In this document: positions 12,297 through 20,754 of the stretch, in pieces | Numbering within the stretch: the first letter of the stretch is position 1 | Layout of the letters: the number at the start of each line of letters is the position of its first letter | DNA from: Candidatus Rokuibacteriota bacterium | GTDB lineage: Bacteria > Methylomirabilota > Methylomirabilia > Rokubacteriales > CSP1-6 | NCBI GenBank assembly: GCA_016193045.1 | Contig: JACPSW010000140.1 | Location: 1-43,524, forward strand | Length of the DNA stretch: 43,524 nucleotides | Direction of reading: 5' to 3' | Program-made: the position numbers and the translations under genes | Notes under the pieces: generated by a model | Database searches by the model: none | What the model saw: only the letters and a program-made list of their open reading frames with translations | Told to the model about the DNA's origin: nothing

Positions 12297-12344
12297 CCCT
12301 CACCCTGCCCTCTCCCCCCTGGGGGGAGAGGATAAAGGTGAGGG
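12297..12344. repeat. extragenic palindrome, family R1 copy 3
   Basis: Outer arms CCTCACCCT and AGGTGAGGG enclose a hairpin with TCTCCCCC and GGGGGAGA arms. It lies 12 bases after the MaoC-like stop. A further partial arm GTGGGTGAGGGG follows to 12363. Same design as 2552-2624 and 14944-15019. Confidence 0.75.
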
Positions 12345-12469
12345 ATTATGAGTGGGTGAGGGGTGCTCATTTTGTCAACCCATGCCATCCTGACCTCCGC
12401 CCGCCGAGACCTCTGGCCAGCGACGCGGCTAAGGCCTTACGTAACCTAGGATTCCCAGAGCGATGCCGG

Positions 12470-12485
12470 TGGCATCCCCTTTGCT
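12470..12485 (+). promoter_or_regulatory. candidate sigma54 (-24/-12) promoter
   Basis: TGGCATCCCCTTTGCT fits TGGCAYR-N4-TTGCW at all defined positions, with the GG and GC doublets at the required spacing. It lies just upstream of a sigma54-dependent activator, which would suggest autoregulation. The problem is distance: transcription would begin near 12496, only about 4 bases before the GTG I use for that gene. The site may therefore be fortuitous, or the true start may be further downstream. Confidence 0.4.
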
Positions 12486-12499
12486 CTCCTTCTTCATCC

Positions 12500-13837
12500 G
12501 TGAGACAAGACCGGAGACGACATCCTCGCACCGGCGTGGAGTTCGAGGCAACGGTCGAGGCCAGAAGCGGCGTGTGGCAAGGGAGGATGCTCAACCTCAG
12601 CCCCTACGGGGCCAAGATTGCCGCGCCGGCCACGTCGGTAAACCTCCCGCGCGGGACCAGCGTCAAGATACGGTTTCCCCTGCCCGATCAAGATCCGCTG
12701 TCCCTTATCGCGAATGTGGAACGAATGGATCCGGATGGCATGGCTCTGAGTTTCAACGGCCTCGGGGACCAGAAGTTTCAGCGTCTCATGGCGCTCGTGG
12801 ATTCCCCCCGCGCGCTCCCAAAGTATCCGCCGCTCCTCGGCTCCACCCCGGCCATGCAGGCCGTCCAGGAGATCATCAATCAGGTCGCCGACACCAGCAC
12901 GACCGTGTTGATCCGGGGCGAAAGCGGCGTGGGCAAAGAGCTCGTGGCCCGAGCCATCCATGCCGCCTCGCCGAGACACGCTCACCCCTTCGTGAAGGTC
13001 AACTGCGCGGCCCTCCCCGCGGAGCTCCTGGAGTCCGAGCTGTTCGGCCACGAGAAGGGGGCCTTCACCGGCGCGTACCGCAGAAAGCTGGGCAAGTTCG
13101 AATTCGCCAACAAAGGGACCCTGTTCCTGGACGAGATCGGCGAGCTGCCCCTCGCCCTCCAGGCCAAGCTCCTCCACGTCCTGCAGGATCAGGAATTCTC
13201 CCGCGTAGGGGGGCGCGAGCTGATCCGGGTCGATACGCGGATCCTCGCCTCCACCAACCGGAACCTGGAAGTCGCCTTGGCGGCGGGCCAATTCCGCGAA
13301 GACCTCTACTACCGTCTCAATGTCGTCGAGATCCGGGTGCCCCCCCTGCGCGAGCGGAAGGAGGAGATCCCGGCCCTCGTCAACGTCTTTCTGAAGGAAT
13401 TCCAGCGGCAATACGGACGAAAGGTGGAGCTTCCACCCGACGCCCTTCGCTGCTTCACCGAGTACCCGTGGCCGGGGAACGTCCGCGAGCTGGAAAACTT
13501 CATGAAGCGCCTCGTGGTCCTCGGCAAGGTCGGCAAGTTTCAGGAGGGGCTCCTCTCCGGCCTCCGAAACGACGACGGGAACGGATCCAAAGAAGCCGGC
13601 GCAGAGGACACTCCCAACCCTCCCGCTCCCCCGGACCCTTCGGTCGGGCTGCGGGAGCTCGGCCGCCGGGCGGCCCGCGCGGCGGAGCGAAGAGCCATCG
13701 AGGAGGTCCTCGAGCAGGTTCGCTGGAATCGGAGCGAGGCGGCCCGCCTCCTCAAGGTCAGCTACAAGACCCTGCTTACCAAGATCGCCGAATGCGGCCT
13801 CGCGCCGAAAAAGAGGAGATCGAAAAGCTCCCCGTAA
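12500..13837 (+). CDS. PilZ-containing sigma54-dependent transcriptional activator
   Basis: The roughly 445-residue protein starts with a PilZ domain (about 1-100) whose RRHPR and later [10 protein letters not shown] correspond to the RxxxR and (D/N)xSxxG c-di-GMP-binding motifs. An AAA+ sigma54-interaction domain follows with Walker A GESGVGKE (140-147), the sigma54-contacting GAFTGA loop (187-192) and Walker [11 protein letters not shown] Fis-type helix-turn-helix lies at the C-terminus ([18 protein letters not shown]). It should couple c-di-GMP to sigma54 transcription. No ATG precedes the PilZ domain; GTG 12500 keeps the RxxxR motif, but no ribosome site is visible. Confidence 0.88.
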   Translation: MRQDRRRHPRTGVEFEATVEARSGVWQGRMLNLSPYGAKIAAPATSVNLPRGTSVKIRFPLPDQDPLSLIANVERMDPDGMALSFNGLGDQKFQRLMALVDSPRALPKYPPLLGSTPAMQAVQEIINQVADTSTTVLIRGESGVGKELVARAIHAASPRHAHPFVKVNCAALPAELLESELFGHEKGAFTGAYRRKLGKFEFANKGTLFLDEIGELPLALQAKLLHVLQDQEFSRVGGRELIRVDTRILASTNRNLEVALAAGQFREDLYYRLNVVEIRVPPLRERKEEIPALVNVFLKEFQRQYGRKVELPPDALRCFTEYPWPGNVRELENFMKRLVVLGKVGKFQEGLLSGLRNDDGNGSKEAGAEDTPNPPAPPDPSVGLRELGRRAARAAERRAIEEVLEQVRWNRSEAARLLKVSYKTLLTKIAECGLAPKKRRSKSSP

Positions 13838-13857
13838 TCCGTGTTATCATCGTTTTC

Positions 13858-14286
13858 GTGAATCTCACCACCCGCTTCACCTTCGACGCCGCCCACCGGA
13901 TCCTCGGCCATCCCGGCAAGTGCGCCTACCTCCACGGCCACACCTATCACCTGGAAGTGACGGTGGCCTCGGCGCGGCTCGACGCGCTGGGGATGGTCAT
14001 GGACTTCGACGACCTGCGAGCCCTCGTCCGCAAGGCGGCCCTGGACCGGTGGGATCACGCGACGCTCCTGGCCCGGGAGGACCCGCTCGTCGCCGCGATC
14101 ATCGGCGTCCAGACGGAGGCCCCGGAGAAGGTCGTCCGTTTCAAGCACAACCCGACCGCTGAGATCCTGAGCCGCGAGGCCTGGGAGGCGATCCGCCAGG
14201 CGCTGCCGCCGGGCGTGAGCCTCCTGCGGGTCAGGATTGAAGAGACTCCCGCGTGCTCCAGCGAGCTGACCCCAGACAGTCTCTGA
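13858..14286 (+). CDS. queD: QueD, 6-carboxytetrahydropterin synthase
   Basis: The 142-residue enzyme converts 7,8-dihydroneopterin triphosphate to 6-carboxy-tetrahydropterin, the first pathway-specific step to 7-deazaguanines. The zinc-binding histidines are visible in FDAAHRI (H13) and LHGHTYH (H26, H28), with catalytic Cys22 in GKCAYLHGH and a final acidic EETP. The start is GTG 13858; no better start precedes TTRFTFDAAH. It overlaps queE by 34 bases, and queC follows, so this is a queuosine operon. It is slightly longer than E. coli QueD (121 residues). Confidence 0.92.
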   Translation: MNLTTRFTFDAAHRILGHPGKCAYLHGHTYHLEVTVASARLDALGMVMDFDDLRALVRKAALDRWDHATLLAREDPLVAAIIGVQTEAPEKVVRFKHNPTAEILSREAWEAIRQALPPGVSLLRVRIEETPACSSELTPDSL

Positions 14287-14939
14287 CCGGCCGCATCGCC
14301 GAAGTCTTCTTTTCGATCCAGGGAGAGGGCCCCACGGCGGGGATCCCCGCGGTCTTCGTCAGGCTCCAGGGCTGCTCCGTGGGTTGCACCTGGTGTGACA
14401 CCAAGTACTCCTGGGATCCCGGAGCGGGGCGCGAGGTGGCGCTGGACGAGGTGGTGGAGGAGGCGGTAGCCTTCCCCTGCCGGCGCGCGGTGATCACCGG
14501 CGGCGAGCCCCTGGAGTCTTCCCTCTTCGCTCCCCTCGTCGAGGCTCTCACGACGCGCGGCCTCACGCTGGAAGTGGAGACCTCGGGCACGCTGCCGCCC
14601 CCCGCCGTGGCGCTGGCCCAGTGGAACGTTTCGGTGAAGCTGGCGGGCTCGGGAGTCCCGGAGGCCAAGCGGATCAACCCCGACGCGATCCGGGAGTTCC
14701 TCCGCCTGGGAGCCTGGTGGAAGTTCGTCGTCGTGGACGCGGGCGACGTCGCCGACGTCCTGCGCCTGGCCGAGCGCTTCGCGATCCCCCGCGAGAAGAT
14801 TCTCCTGATGCCCGAAGGCATTCGGCGGGAGGAGATCCTGGAGCGCTCGCCGTGGGTCTGGGAGGCGTGCACGCGGCACGGCTTCAGGTTTTCGCCGCGG
14901 CTCCACATCCTCCTCTGGGGCGCCAAACGGGGAGTGTGA
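14253..14939 (+). CDS. queE: QueE, 7-carboxy-7-deazaguanine synthase (radical SAM)
   Basis: The 228-residue radical SAM enzyme forms the 7-deazaguanine ring from 6-carboxy-tetrahydropterin. The substrate-recognition start VFFSIQGEGPTAG precedes the cluster motif CSVGCTWC (Cys41, 45, 48; spacing C-x3-C-x2-C). ITGGEPLE is the SAM-binding GGE motif. It ends in PRLHILLWG, as QueE proteins usually do. The start GTG 14253 lies inside the queD end, which gives translational coupling. Confidence 0.93.
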   Translation: MLQRADPRQSLTGRIAEVFFSIQGEGPTAGIPAVFVRLQGCSVGCTWCDTKYSWDPGAGREVALDEVVEEAVAFPCRRAVITGGEPLESSLFAPLVEALTTRGLTLEVETSGTLPPPAVALAQWNVSVKLAGSGVPEAKRINPDAIREFLRLGAWWKFVVVDAGDVADVLRLAERFAIPREKILLMPEGIRREEILERSPWVWEACTRHGFRFSPRLHILLWGAKRGV

Positions 14940-14943
14940 ATGA

Positions 14944-15019
14944 CCCCCTCACCTTCGTCCTTTCCCCCAGGACCTCCGAAACCCTCGCCCCCGAAGGGGG
15001 AGAGGGGAGGGTGAGGGGG
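14944..15019. repeat. extragenic palindrome, family R1 copy 4
   Basis: Outer arms CCCCCTCACC (14944-14953) and GGTGAGGGGG (15010-15019) enclose an inner hairpin CCCCC-GAA-GGGGG. It lies between queE and queC, within what must be one operon, so it is not a strong terminator. Confidence 0.8.
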
Positions 15020-15033
15020 CCGGAAAGGCTTTC

Positions 15034-15723
15034 GTGAAGAGAGCAGTCGTCTTACTTTCGGGCGGGCTGGACTCGGCCACGACGCTCGCGATCGCCAGGA
15101 GCGAAGGTTACGCCTGCCACGCGGTCTCCTTTCAGTACGGCCAGCGCCACTCGCGCGAGCTCGAGTCGGCCAAGAAAGTCGCGGCGGCCCTCGGCGCCGT
15201 GGAGCACCTCGTTCTCGCTCTCGATCTCAGGCTCATCGGCGGCTCTGCCCTCACCGCCGACATCCCCGTGCCGAAGGGGCGAAGCGCCGCCGAGATCGGC
15301 CACGGCATCCCGATCACCTACGTCCCAGCCCGCAACACGATCTTCCTCTCCCACGCCCTCGGCTGGGCCGAGGTGCTCGGCGTCGAGGACCTCTTCTTCG
15401 GGGCGAATTTTTACGACAGTTCGGGATATCCCGATTGCCGCCCCGAGTACATCGAGGCGTTCGAGCGCCTCGCGAATCTGGCGACGAAGGCCGGCGCGGA
15501 GGGGAAGAGCCGCTTCACCATCCACACGCCGCTGATTCGGATGACCAAGGCCGAGATCATCACGAAGGGCCACGCTCTCGGCGTGGACTGCGCCCTCACG
15601 TGGTCCTGCTACGAGCCGGCGCCCGACGGCCGGGCCTGCGGCCTCTGCGATTCCTGCGCCCTCCGCCTCAAGGGGTTCAGAGAGGCCGGCCTCATCGATC
15701 CCCTCCCCTACGCCGCGGAATGA
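15034..15723 (+). CDS. queC: QueC, 7-cyano-7-deazaguanine (preQ0) synthase
   Basis: The 229-residue ATP-dependent enzyme turns 7-carboxy-7-deazaguanine into preQ0. The PP-loop SGGLDS sits at residues 9-14. The C-terminal zinc site is intact: [18 protein letters not shown] supplies four cysteines. The start is GTG 15034, since the conserved [10 protein letters not shown] begins right after it. Its TGA overlaps the ATG of the formate dehydrogenase NuoEF-type subunit, so the queuosine and formate genes may share a transcript. Confidence 0.94.
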   Translation: MKRAVVLLSGGLDSATTLAIARSEGYACHAVSFQYGQRHSRELESAKKVAAALGAVEHLVLALDLRLIGGSALTADIPVPKGRSAAEIGHGIPITYVPARNTIFLSHALGWAEVLGVEDLFFGANFYDSSGYPDCRPEYIEAFERLANLATKAGAEGKSRFTIHTPLIRMTKAEIITKGHALGVDCALTWSCYEPAPDGRACGLCDSCALRLKGFREAGLIDPLPYAAE

Positions 15724-17294
15724 GCCTGATCGGCGAGCTGAACCGGCTCCAGGCCGAGCGCGGCTATCTCCGGGAGGAAGACCTGCGCGACGCCGCCGAG
15801 AGACTCCGCGTGCCGCTCTACCGCCTCCAGGAAGTGGTCTCCTTCTACCCTCACTTCCGGACGGCTCCCCCGCCCCGCGTGGAGGTCACACTCTGCCGGG
15901 ACGTCTCCTGCTTCCTCGCCGGCGGCGAGGCGTGGGGCGCGAAGGTCAAGGCGCTCCTCAACGGGCAGAAGGACGTGGAGGTCAGGGAGGTCTCGTGCCT
16001 CGGCCGCTGCGACCGGGCTCCCGCCGCGATGGTCAATGGCGTCGCCGCCGGCGCCGTCGCTCCGGAACGGATCGCCGAGCTGGCCAGGCATCCAGAAAAG
16101 CACCACGAGGCCGCCCCAGCGCGCCGCTCGTGGCGGATGGATCCCTACGGCGAGGGCGGCGAGCCGTTCGCCGTCCGTCAGGCGTGGGCCCAGCGCGCAG
16201 ACGAGGTGATCGCCACTCTCAAGGCGGCGGGTCTGCGTGGGATGGGGGGCGCCGGCTTTTCGACGGGGCTCAAGTGGGAGCTGGTCCGCAAGGAGGCGGC
16301 GGCGCCGAAGTACGTCATCTGCAACGCCGACGAGAGCGAGCCCGGCACGTTCAAGGACCGCGTCCTCCTGGAGGAGCTGCCTCACCTCATCGTGGAGGGC
16401 ATGTGCCTGGCCGCGAGTGTCGTCGGCGCCGAGCGCGGCTGGATCTACCTCCGCCACGAGTACGAGCACGCGTGCGGGCCGCTGGAGCGGGCGATCGGCC
16501 AGGCGCTCAGGCGGGGCCTCCTGGGCAAGGGCTTCGACATCGAGATCTTCCTCTCCCCCGGCGGCTACATCCTGGGCGAGGAGACGGCGCTCCTCGAAGC
16601 CCTCGAGGACAGGCGCGGCGAGCCGCGGAACAAGCCTCCGTATCCCGGCACGCGCGGCCTCTGGGGGAAGCCCACGCTCATCAACAACGTCGAGACCTTC
16701 GCCATGGTCCCGGCGATCCTCAAGCACGGCGCCGGGTGGTGGAAGTCCCAGGGTGTGCGCGGACACCCGGGGCTCAAGGTCATGGCTGTGTCGGGCGACG
16801 TGGAGCGCCCCGGCGTGTACGAGATCCCGATGGGGACGACGGCGGCCGAGGTGATCCAGCTGGCCGGCGGTATCAAGGGTGGCAAGCGGCTCAAGGCCTT
16901 CGCTCCAGGAGGGGCCTCTTCGCAGTTCCTTCCCGCCACCAAGGTCGACGTGGAGATCGACTTCGCCGCCGTCCAGGCCGCGGGGAGCATGCTGGGCTCC
17001 GGGGCTCTGGTGGCGGTGGCCGAGGGCACTGACATGCTCGCCGTCGCCGCCAACATCACGCGATTCTTCCGCAATGAGTCCTGCGGCAAGTGCGTGCCGT
17101 GCCGCGTCGGAACCGAAAAGGTGGCCGACATGCTCGACAAGATCCTGGCCGGAAAGGACGACGGCAAGTTGGGCGAAGTCCTGCCGGGCTTGGAGGAAAC
17201 GTTGGCCCAGACCTCCATCTGCGGCCTCGGCCAGGTGGCCCTGAACCCGCTCACGTCCGTGCTGAAGGCGTGGCCAGAAGTGCTCCCCCCATGA
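15720..17294 (+). CDS. formate dehydrogenase diaphorase subunit, NuoE-NuoF fusion
   Basis: The 524-residue protein fuses two complex-I-like modules. Residues 1-110 are NuoE-like: a helical start, then a thioredoxin-like [2Fe-2S] domain with C59, C64, C93 and C97. Residues about 140-520 are NuoF-like: the FMN/NADH segment [16 protein letters not shown], the NADES-type motif [14 protein letters not shown], an SLBB segment, and the [4Fe-4S] motif SCGKCVPC with a later Cys in SICGLGQ. It should pass electrons between NAD(H) and the molybdenum subunit encoded next. The ATG overlaps the queC stop and its TGA overlaps fdhA, so both junctions are coupled. No separate FdsG (NuoE) gene is present, consistent with the fusion. 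Confidence 0.92.
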   Translation: MSLIGELNRLQAERGYLREEDLRDAAERLRVPLYRLQEVVSFYPHFRTAPPPRVEVTLCRDVSCFLAGGEAWGAKVKALLNGQKDVEVREVSCLGRCDRAPAAMVNGVAAGAVAPERIAELARHPEKHHEAAPARRSWRMDPYGEGGEPFAVRQAWAQRADEVIATLKAAGLRGMGGAGFSTGLKWELVRKEAAAPKYVICNADESEPGTFKDRVLLEELPHLIVEGMCLAASVVGAERGWIYLRHEYEHACGPLERAIGQALRRGLLGKGFDIEIFLSPGGYILGEETALLEALEDRRGEPRNKPPYPGTRGLWGKPTLINNVETFAMVPAILKHGAGWWKSQGVRGHPGLKVMAVSGDVERPGVYEIPMGTTAAEVIQLAGGIKGGKRLKAFAPGGASSQFLPATKVDVEIDFAAVQAAGSMLGSGALVAVAEGTDMLAVAANITRFFRNESCGKCVPCRVGTEKVADMLDKILAGKDDGKLGEVLPGLEETLAQTSICGLGQVALNPLTSVLKAWPEVLPP

Positions 17295-20086
17295 CCATCG
17301 CGCTCACGATCGATGGGCGGAAGGCCAGCGTCCCAGAGGGGACGACGATCTGGGAGGCCGCGCGCCAGGCCGGGATCGAGATCCCCGTCCTCTGCCATGA
17401 CCCCCGGCTGCGCCCGGTGGGAGTCTGCCGGATGTGCGTCGTGGATGTGGGCGAGCGGGTCCTCGCGGCCTCGTGCGTGCGCGCCGCCGCCGACGGCATG
17501 ACGGTTCAGACGCGCTCGGAGAAGGTCGAGCGCTGCCGGACGACCCTCACCGAGCTCCTCCTGTCCGACTACCCGGTCGAGTCGGCCCGCGAGCAGACCA
17601 CCGGCGACGACCTCCTGCTCGCCCTCGCGCGCCGGTATGGGGTCAGGCATGCGTATTTGCGTTATCCGCGGGGGGACGGGCGGGCCCGGGACGCCTCGTC
17701 GCCCGTCATCGCCGTCGACCACGCCGCCTGCATCCTGTGCGACCGCTGCATCCGCGCCTGCGACGAGATCCAGGGGAACGACGTGATCGGCCGCACGGGC
17801 AAGGGCTACGCCGCCCGGATCGCCTTCGACCTCGACAGCCCCATGGGGGAGAGCACGTGCGTCGCGTGCGGCGAGTGCGCGTCCGTCTGCCCCACCGGTG
17901 CCCTGACCCACAAGCCCCTGACGGCGCCGATCCGCCCTCGGGCAGAACTCAGGAGCGTGGACTCGGTCTGCCCCTACTGCGGTGTCGGCTGCGCCGTCAC
18001 CCTCCACGTCGATCCCAAAGAGAACGCCGTCGTCCTGGTTGACGGGCGGGAGAATCCCGGGAGCCAGGGGCGCCTCTGCGTGAAAGGCCGGTACGGCTTC
18101 GACTACGCCCTCCATCCCCAGCGGCTCACGGTGCCGCTCATCAGGCGGCCCGAGTTCTCCCCCAAGGGGCCGCTCTCGAAGGAGGTCAAGGGTGATGGCC
18201 GGGGGCGGAAGCCCGGCGGCGTCGTGGACTACGCCGAGGTGCTGCCCGCCTTCAGGGAAGCGTCCTGGGACGAGGCCCTCGACCTCGTGGCGACCCGCCT
18301 CAAGGCGATCAAGGAGGCCTACGGCCCGGGAGCGCTCGCGGGCTTCGGCTCGGCCAAGTGCAGCAACGAGGAGGCCTACGTCTTCCAGAAGCTCGTCCGC
18401 GCCGCCTTCGGGACGAACAACGTGGACCACTGCACGCGCCTCTGCCACGCCTCCTCGGTGGCCGCGCTCCTGGAGACCATCGGCTCGGGCGCCGTCACCA
18501 ACATCTTCGGCGACGTGAAGAACGCCGAGGTGGCGCTCGTCGCGGGCAGCAGCACCACCGACAACCACCCCGTCGCCGCCAGTTTCATCAAGGACGCGGC
18601 CCGCCACGGCACGACATTAATCGTCGTCGATCAGCGCGAGACGGGGATCGCGCGCCACGCCCAGCACTTCCTGAGGATCAACCCCGGAACGGACGTCGCC
18701 CTCTACAACGCCTGGATGCACGTGCTGATCGAGGATAGCCTGATCAACCGGGAGTACATCCGGACCTACACGGAAGGCTTCGAGGTGCTCTGCGAGACCG
18801 TCAGGCGCTACCCGCCCGAGCGCGCGGCCCAGATCTGCGGCGTGCCTGCCGACAGTATCCGAGAGGCCGCGCGCGCGTTCGGGAACGCGAGGGCGGCCAT
18901 CATCTTCTGGGGGATGGGGATCTCCCAGCACACGCACGGCACCGACAACGCGCGCTGCCTGATCTCGCTGGCGCTCCTCACCGGCAACGTGGGCCGGCCC
19001 GGCACCGGGCTCCATCCGCTCCGCGGCCAGAACAACGTCCAGGGCGCCTCCGACGCCGGGCTCATCCCCATGATGTACCCCGACTATCAGAGCGTCGAGG
19101 ACGCCGCCACCAGGAAGCGCTTCGAGAAGGCATGGGGCTTGACGCTGGACCCCAAGCGCGGCCTCACCGTCGTTGAGATCATGGCCGGCGCCCTCGAGAA
19201 GCGAATCCGCGGCATGTACATGATGGGGGAGAACCCCTTCCTCTCCGACCCCAACATCAACAAGGTGCGCAAGGCCCTGGCCGCCCTCGACTTCCTCTGC
19301 GTCCAGGACATCTTCCTCACCGAGACGGCGGAGTTCGCCGACGTGATCCTCCCCGCCACTTCGTTCTTCGAAAAAACGGGAACCTACACGAACACCGACC
19401 GCCGGGTGCAGATCGGAAAGAAAGCGCTGGAACCGCCGGGGCAGGCCCGGCTCGACTGGGAGGTCGTCGCGGAGATCGCGCGCCGGATGGGCTACCCGAT
19501 GCAGTACCGGAATGCGGAGGAGATCTTCGAGGAGTTCACGTCGCTGGCGCCGGCCTACCAGGGCCTCACCTACCGGAACCTCGAGCCCCACGGCAAACTG
19601 TGGCCTTGCCCCGACCCGGAGCGGAGCGACGGCGTCCAGCTCCTCTTCGGCGACGGCTTCCCCACCCCGAGCGGGCGCGGGCGGTTCGTCCCCTGCGAGT
19701 ACCGGCCCGCTGCCGAGGTGCCCGACCCCGAGTATCCCTTCGTCCTCAACACGGGACGGCTCCTCGAGCACTGGCACACGGGCGTCATGACCCGGCGCTC
19801 CCGGCCGCTGGCCGCCATCCGCCCCGAGGCCTTCTGCGAAATGAACCCGAACGATCTCGCCGCCGCGGGCATCCAGGCCGGCGCCTACGTGACCGTCGCC
19901 TCCCGCCGGGGCGCCATCACGCTTCGCGCCCGCGCCTCCTCGCGCATCGCCCCGGGCACGGTCTTCATCCCCTTCCACTTCCGCGAGGCCGCCGCCAACG
20001 CCCTCACCAACGACGCCCTCGACCCCTTCGGCAAGATCCCGGAGTTCAAATATTGCGCCGTGCGGGTGGAAAAGGCGAGCGCCTAG
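17291..20086 (+). CDS. fdhA: formate dehydrogenase alpha subunit, molybdenum bis-MGD type
   Basis: The 931-residue catalytic subunit oxidises formate or reduces CO2. Domains in order: a NuoG-like [2Fe-2S] domain (C35, C46, C49, C62); a ferredoxin domain with two [4Fe-4S] sites (C147-C150-C153-C157 and C190-C193-C196-C200); a Mo-domain [4Fe-4S] site starting C227-PYC230-GVGC234; and the bis-MGD oxidoreductase. The metal ligand is cysteine, near residue 385 in HCTRLCHASSV, not selenocysteine. The segment that normally binds a His-Cys3 cluster has lost all four ligands (Y94, S98, E101, D107). Residues 117-124, GVRHAYLR, are encoded by repeat R2. Its last bases overlap the convergent EthD gene by 4. 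Confidence 0.94.
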   Translation: MTIALTIDGRKASVPEGTTIWEAARQAGIEIPVLCHDPRLRPVGVCRMCVVDVGERVLAASCVRAAADGMTVQTRSEKVERCRTTLTELLLSDYPVESAREQTTGDDLLLALARRYGVRHAYLRYPRGDGRARDASSPVIAVDHAACILCDRCIRACDEIQGNDVIGRTGKGYAARIAFDLDSPMGESTCVACGECASVCPTGALTHKPLTAPIRPRAELRSVDSVCPYCGVGCAVTLHVDPKENAVVLVDGRENPGSQGRLCVKGRYGFDYALHPQRLTVPLIRRPEFSPKGPLSKEVKGDGRGRKPGGVVDYAEVLPAFREASWDEALDLVATRLKAIKEAYGPGALAGFGSAKCSNEEAYVFQKLVRAAFGTNNVDHCTRLCHASSVAALLETIGSGAVTNIFGDVKNAEVALVAGSSTTDNHPVAASFIKDAARHGTTLIVVDQRETGIARHAQHFLRINPGTDVALYNAWMHVLIEDSLINREYIRTYTEGFEVLCETVRRYPPERAAQICGVPADSIREAARAFGNARAAIIFWGMGISQHTHGTDNARCLISLALLTGNVGRPGTGLHPLRGQNNVQGASDAGLIPMMYPDYQSVEDAATRKRFEKAWGLTLDPKRGLTVVEIMAGALEKRIRGMYMMGENPFLSDPNINKVRKALAALDFLCVQDIFLTETAEFADVILPATSFFEKTGTYTNTDRRVQIGKKALEPPGQARLDWEVVAEIARRMGYPMQYRNAEEIFEEFTSLAPAYQGLTYRNLEPHGKLWPCPDPERSDGVQLLFGDGFPTPSGRGRFVPCEYRPAAEVPDPEYPFVLNTGRLLEHWHTGVMTRRSRPLAAIRPEAFCEMNPNDLAAAGIQAGAYVTVASRRGAITLRARASSRIAPGTVFIPFHFREAAANALTNDALDPFGKIPEFKYCAVRVEKASA
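17639..17663 (-). repeat. 25-bp repeat R2, copy C, inside the fdhA reading frame
   Basis: The exact reverse complement of copies A and B lies in the coding region of fdhA and is read through as GVRHAYLR. It falls in the linker between the [2Fe-2S] domain and the ferredoxin domain, where length variation is likely to be tolerated. Confidence 0.9.
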
Positions 20087-20754
20087 CCCGGGAAGATGAT
20101 GTGCTCCCTGGCGATGATGAACGGTGAGCCGGGCGTGATGAAGTTGGCCTCGTCGGCCCGAACGCGAGCGTACTCCGGCGTGGCGGCCGACCGTCGCATC
20201 GCCTCGGTGTCGTCGAACCAAGTCAAGGCCACGCCGTCATAGGGCGGGGTTCGCCCGCTCTCGTAGATCGCCCGCCGCGTGTGACTCTGGACGTACCGCC
20301 GCACCACCAGGATCAACGCCGCCAGGGGGCCATGGGCTTCGCGCCAGTATTTCTGGAACGCCTCGATGGTCATTCCCGGCTTGTGGGTGATGAATTCAAT
20401 GTTCTTCACTCCGTTCGGCGGCGCCGGGCCGTCCTTGATCACGTGGTCCTCGGTGATGATCAATCCCAGCGAGGCGCGATCGATGAACCGGAGCTCGTCC
20501 GCCTGGACCGCCGCGTACTCCGGGGTCCCCGCCATGGCGCGCATCGCCTGAGTGTCATCGAACCAGACCTCGGCGATCCCGTCGTAGATCGGCTCTGCCT
20601 TGCGATACCCGGAGAGCCGCGTGTGAGACTGCACGTAGCGGCGGATGCCGGGCATCTTGACGACGAGGTCGGCGTGGGCCGTGCGCCAGTACTCTTGGAA
20701 GCCCTCGACCGACATCCCGGACTTGCGCTTGAAAAACGAGATCGCCTTGACCAT
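20083..20754 (-). CDS. protein with two tandem EthD domains
   Basis: The 223-residue protein repeats the same ferredoxin-like unit twice. The first has MVKAISFFKRKSGMSVEGFQ, then YWRTAHADLV and RRYVQSHTR; the second has IEFITHKPGMTIEAFQ, then YWREAHGPLA and RRYVQSHTR. The phrase 'W-DD-AMR---TPEYA' also occurs in each half. EthD-type domains usually form dimeric barrels, so this would be a built-in dimer. The function is unknown; the family is linked to ether and polyketide catabolism but often has no known substrate. It ends tail-to-tail with fdhA and follows the secreted gene at 20755 with no gap. Confidence 0.85.
   Translation of the reverse strand: MVKAISFFKRKSGMSVEGFQEYWRTAHADLVVKMPGIRRYVQSHTRLSGYRKAEPIYDGIAEVWFDDTQAMRAMAGTPEYAAVQADELRFIDRASLGLIITEDHVIKDGPAPPNGVKNIEFITHKPGMTIEAFQKYWREAHGPLAALILVVRRYVQSHTRRAIYESGRTPPYDGVALTWFDDTEAMRRSAATPEYARVRADEANFITPGSPFIIAREHIIFPG

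Noticed and set aside
18438..18452. Selenocysteine in formate dehydrogenase
   Set aside because: The metal-ligand codon in HCTRLCHASS is TGC, so this FdhA uses cysteine.
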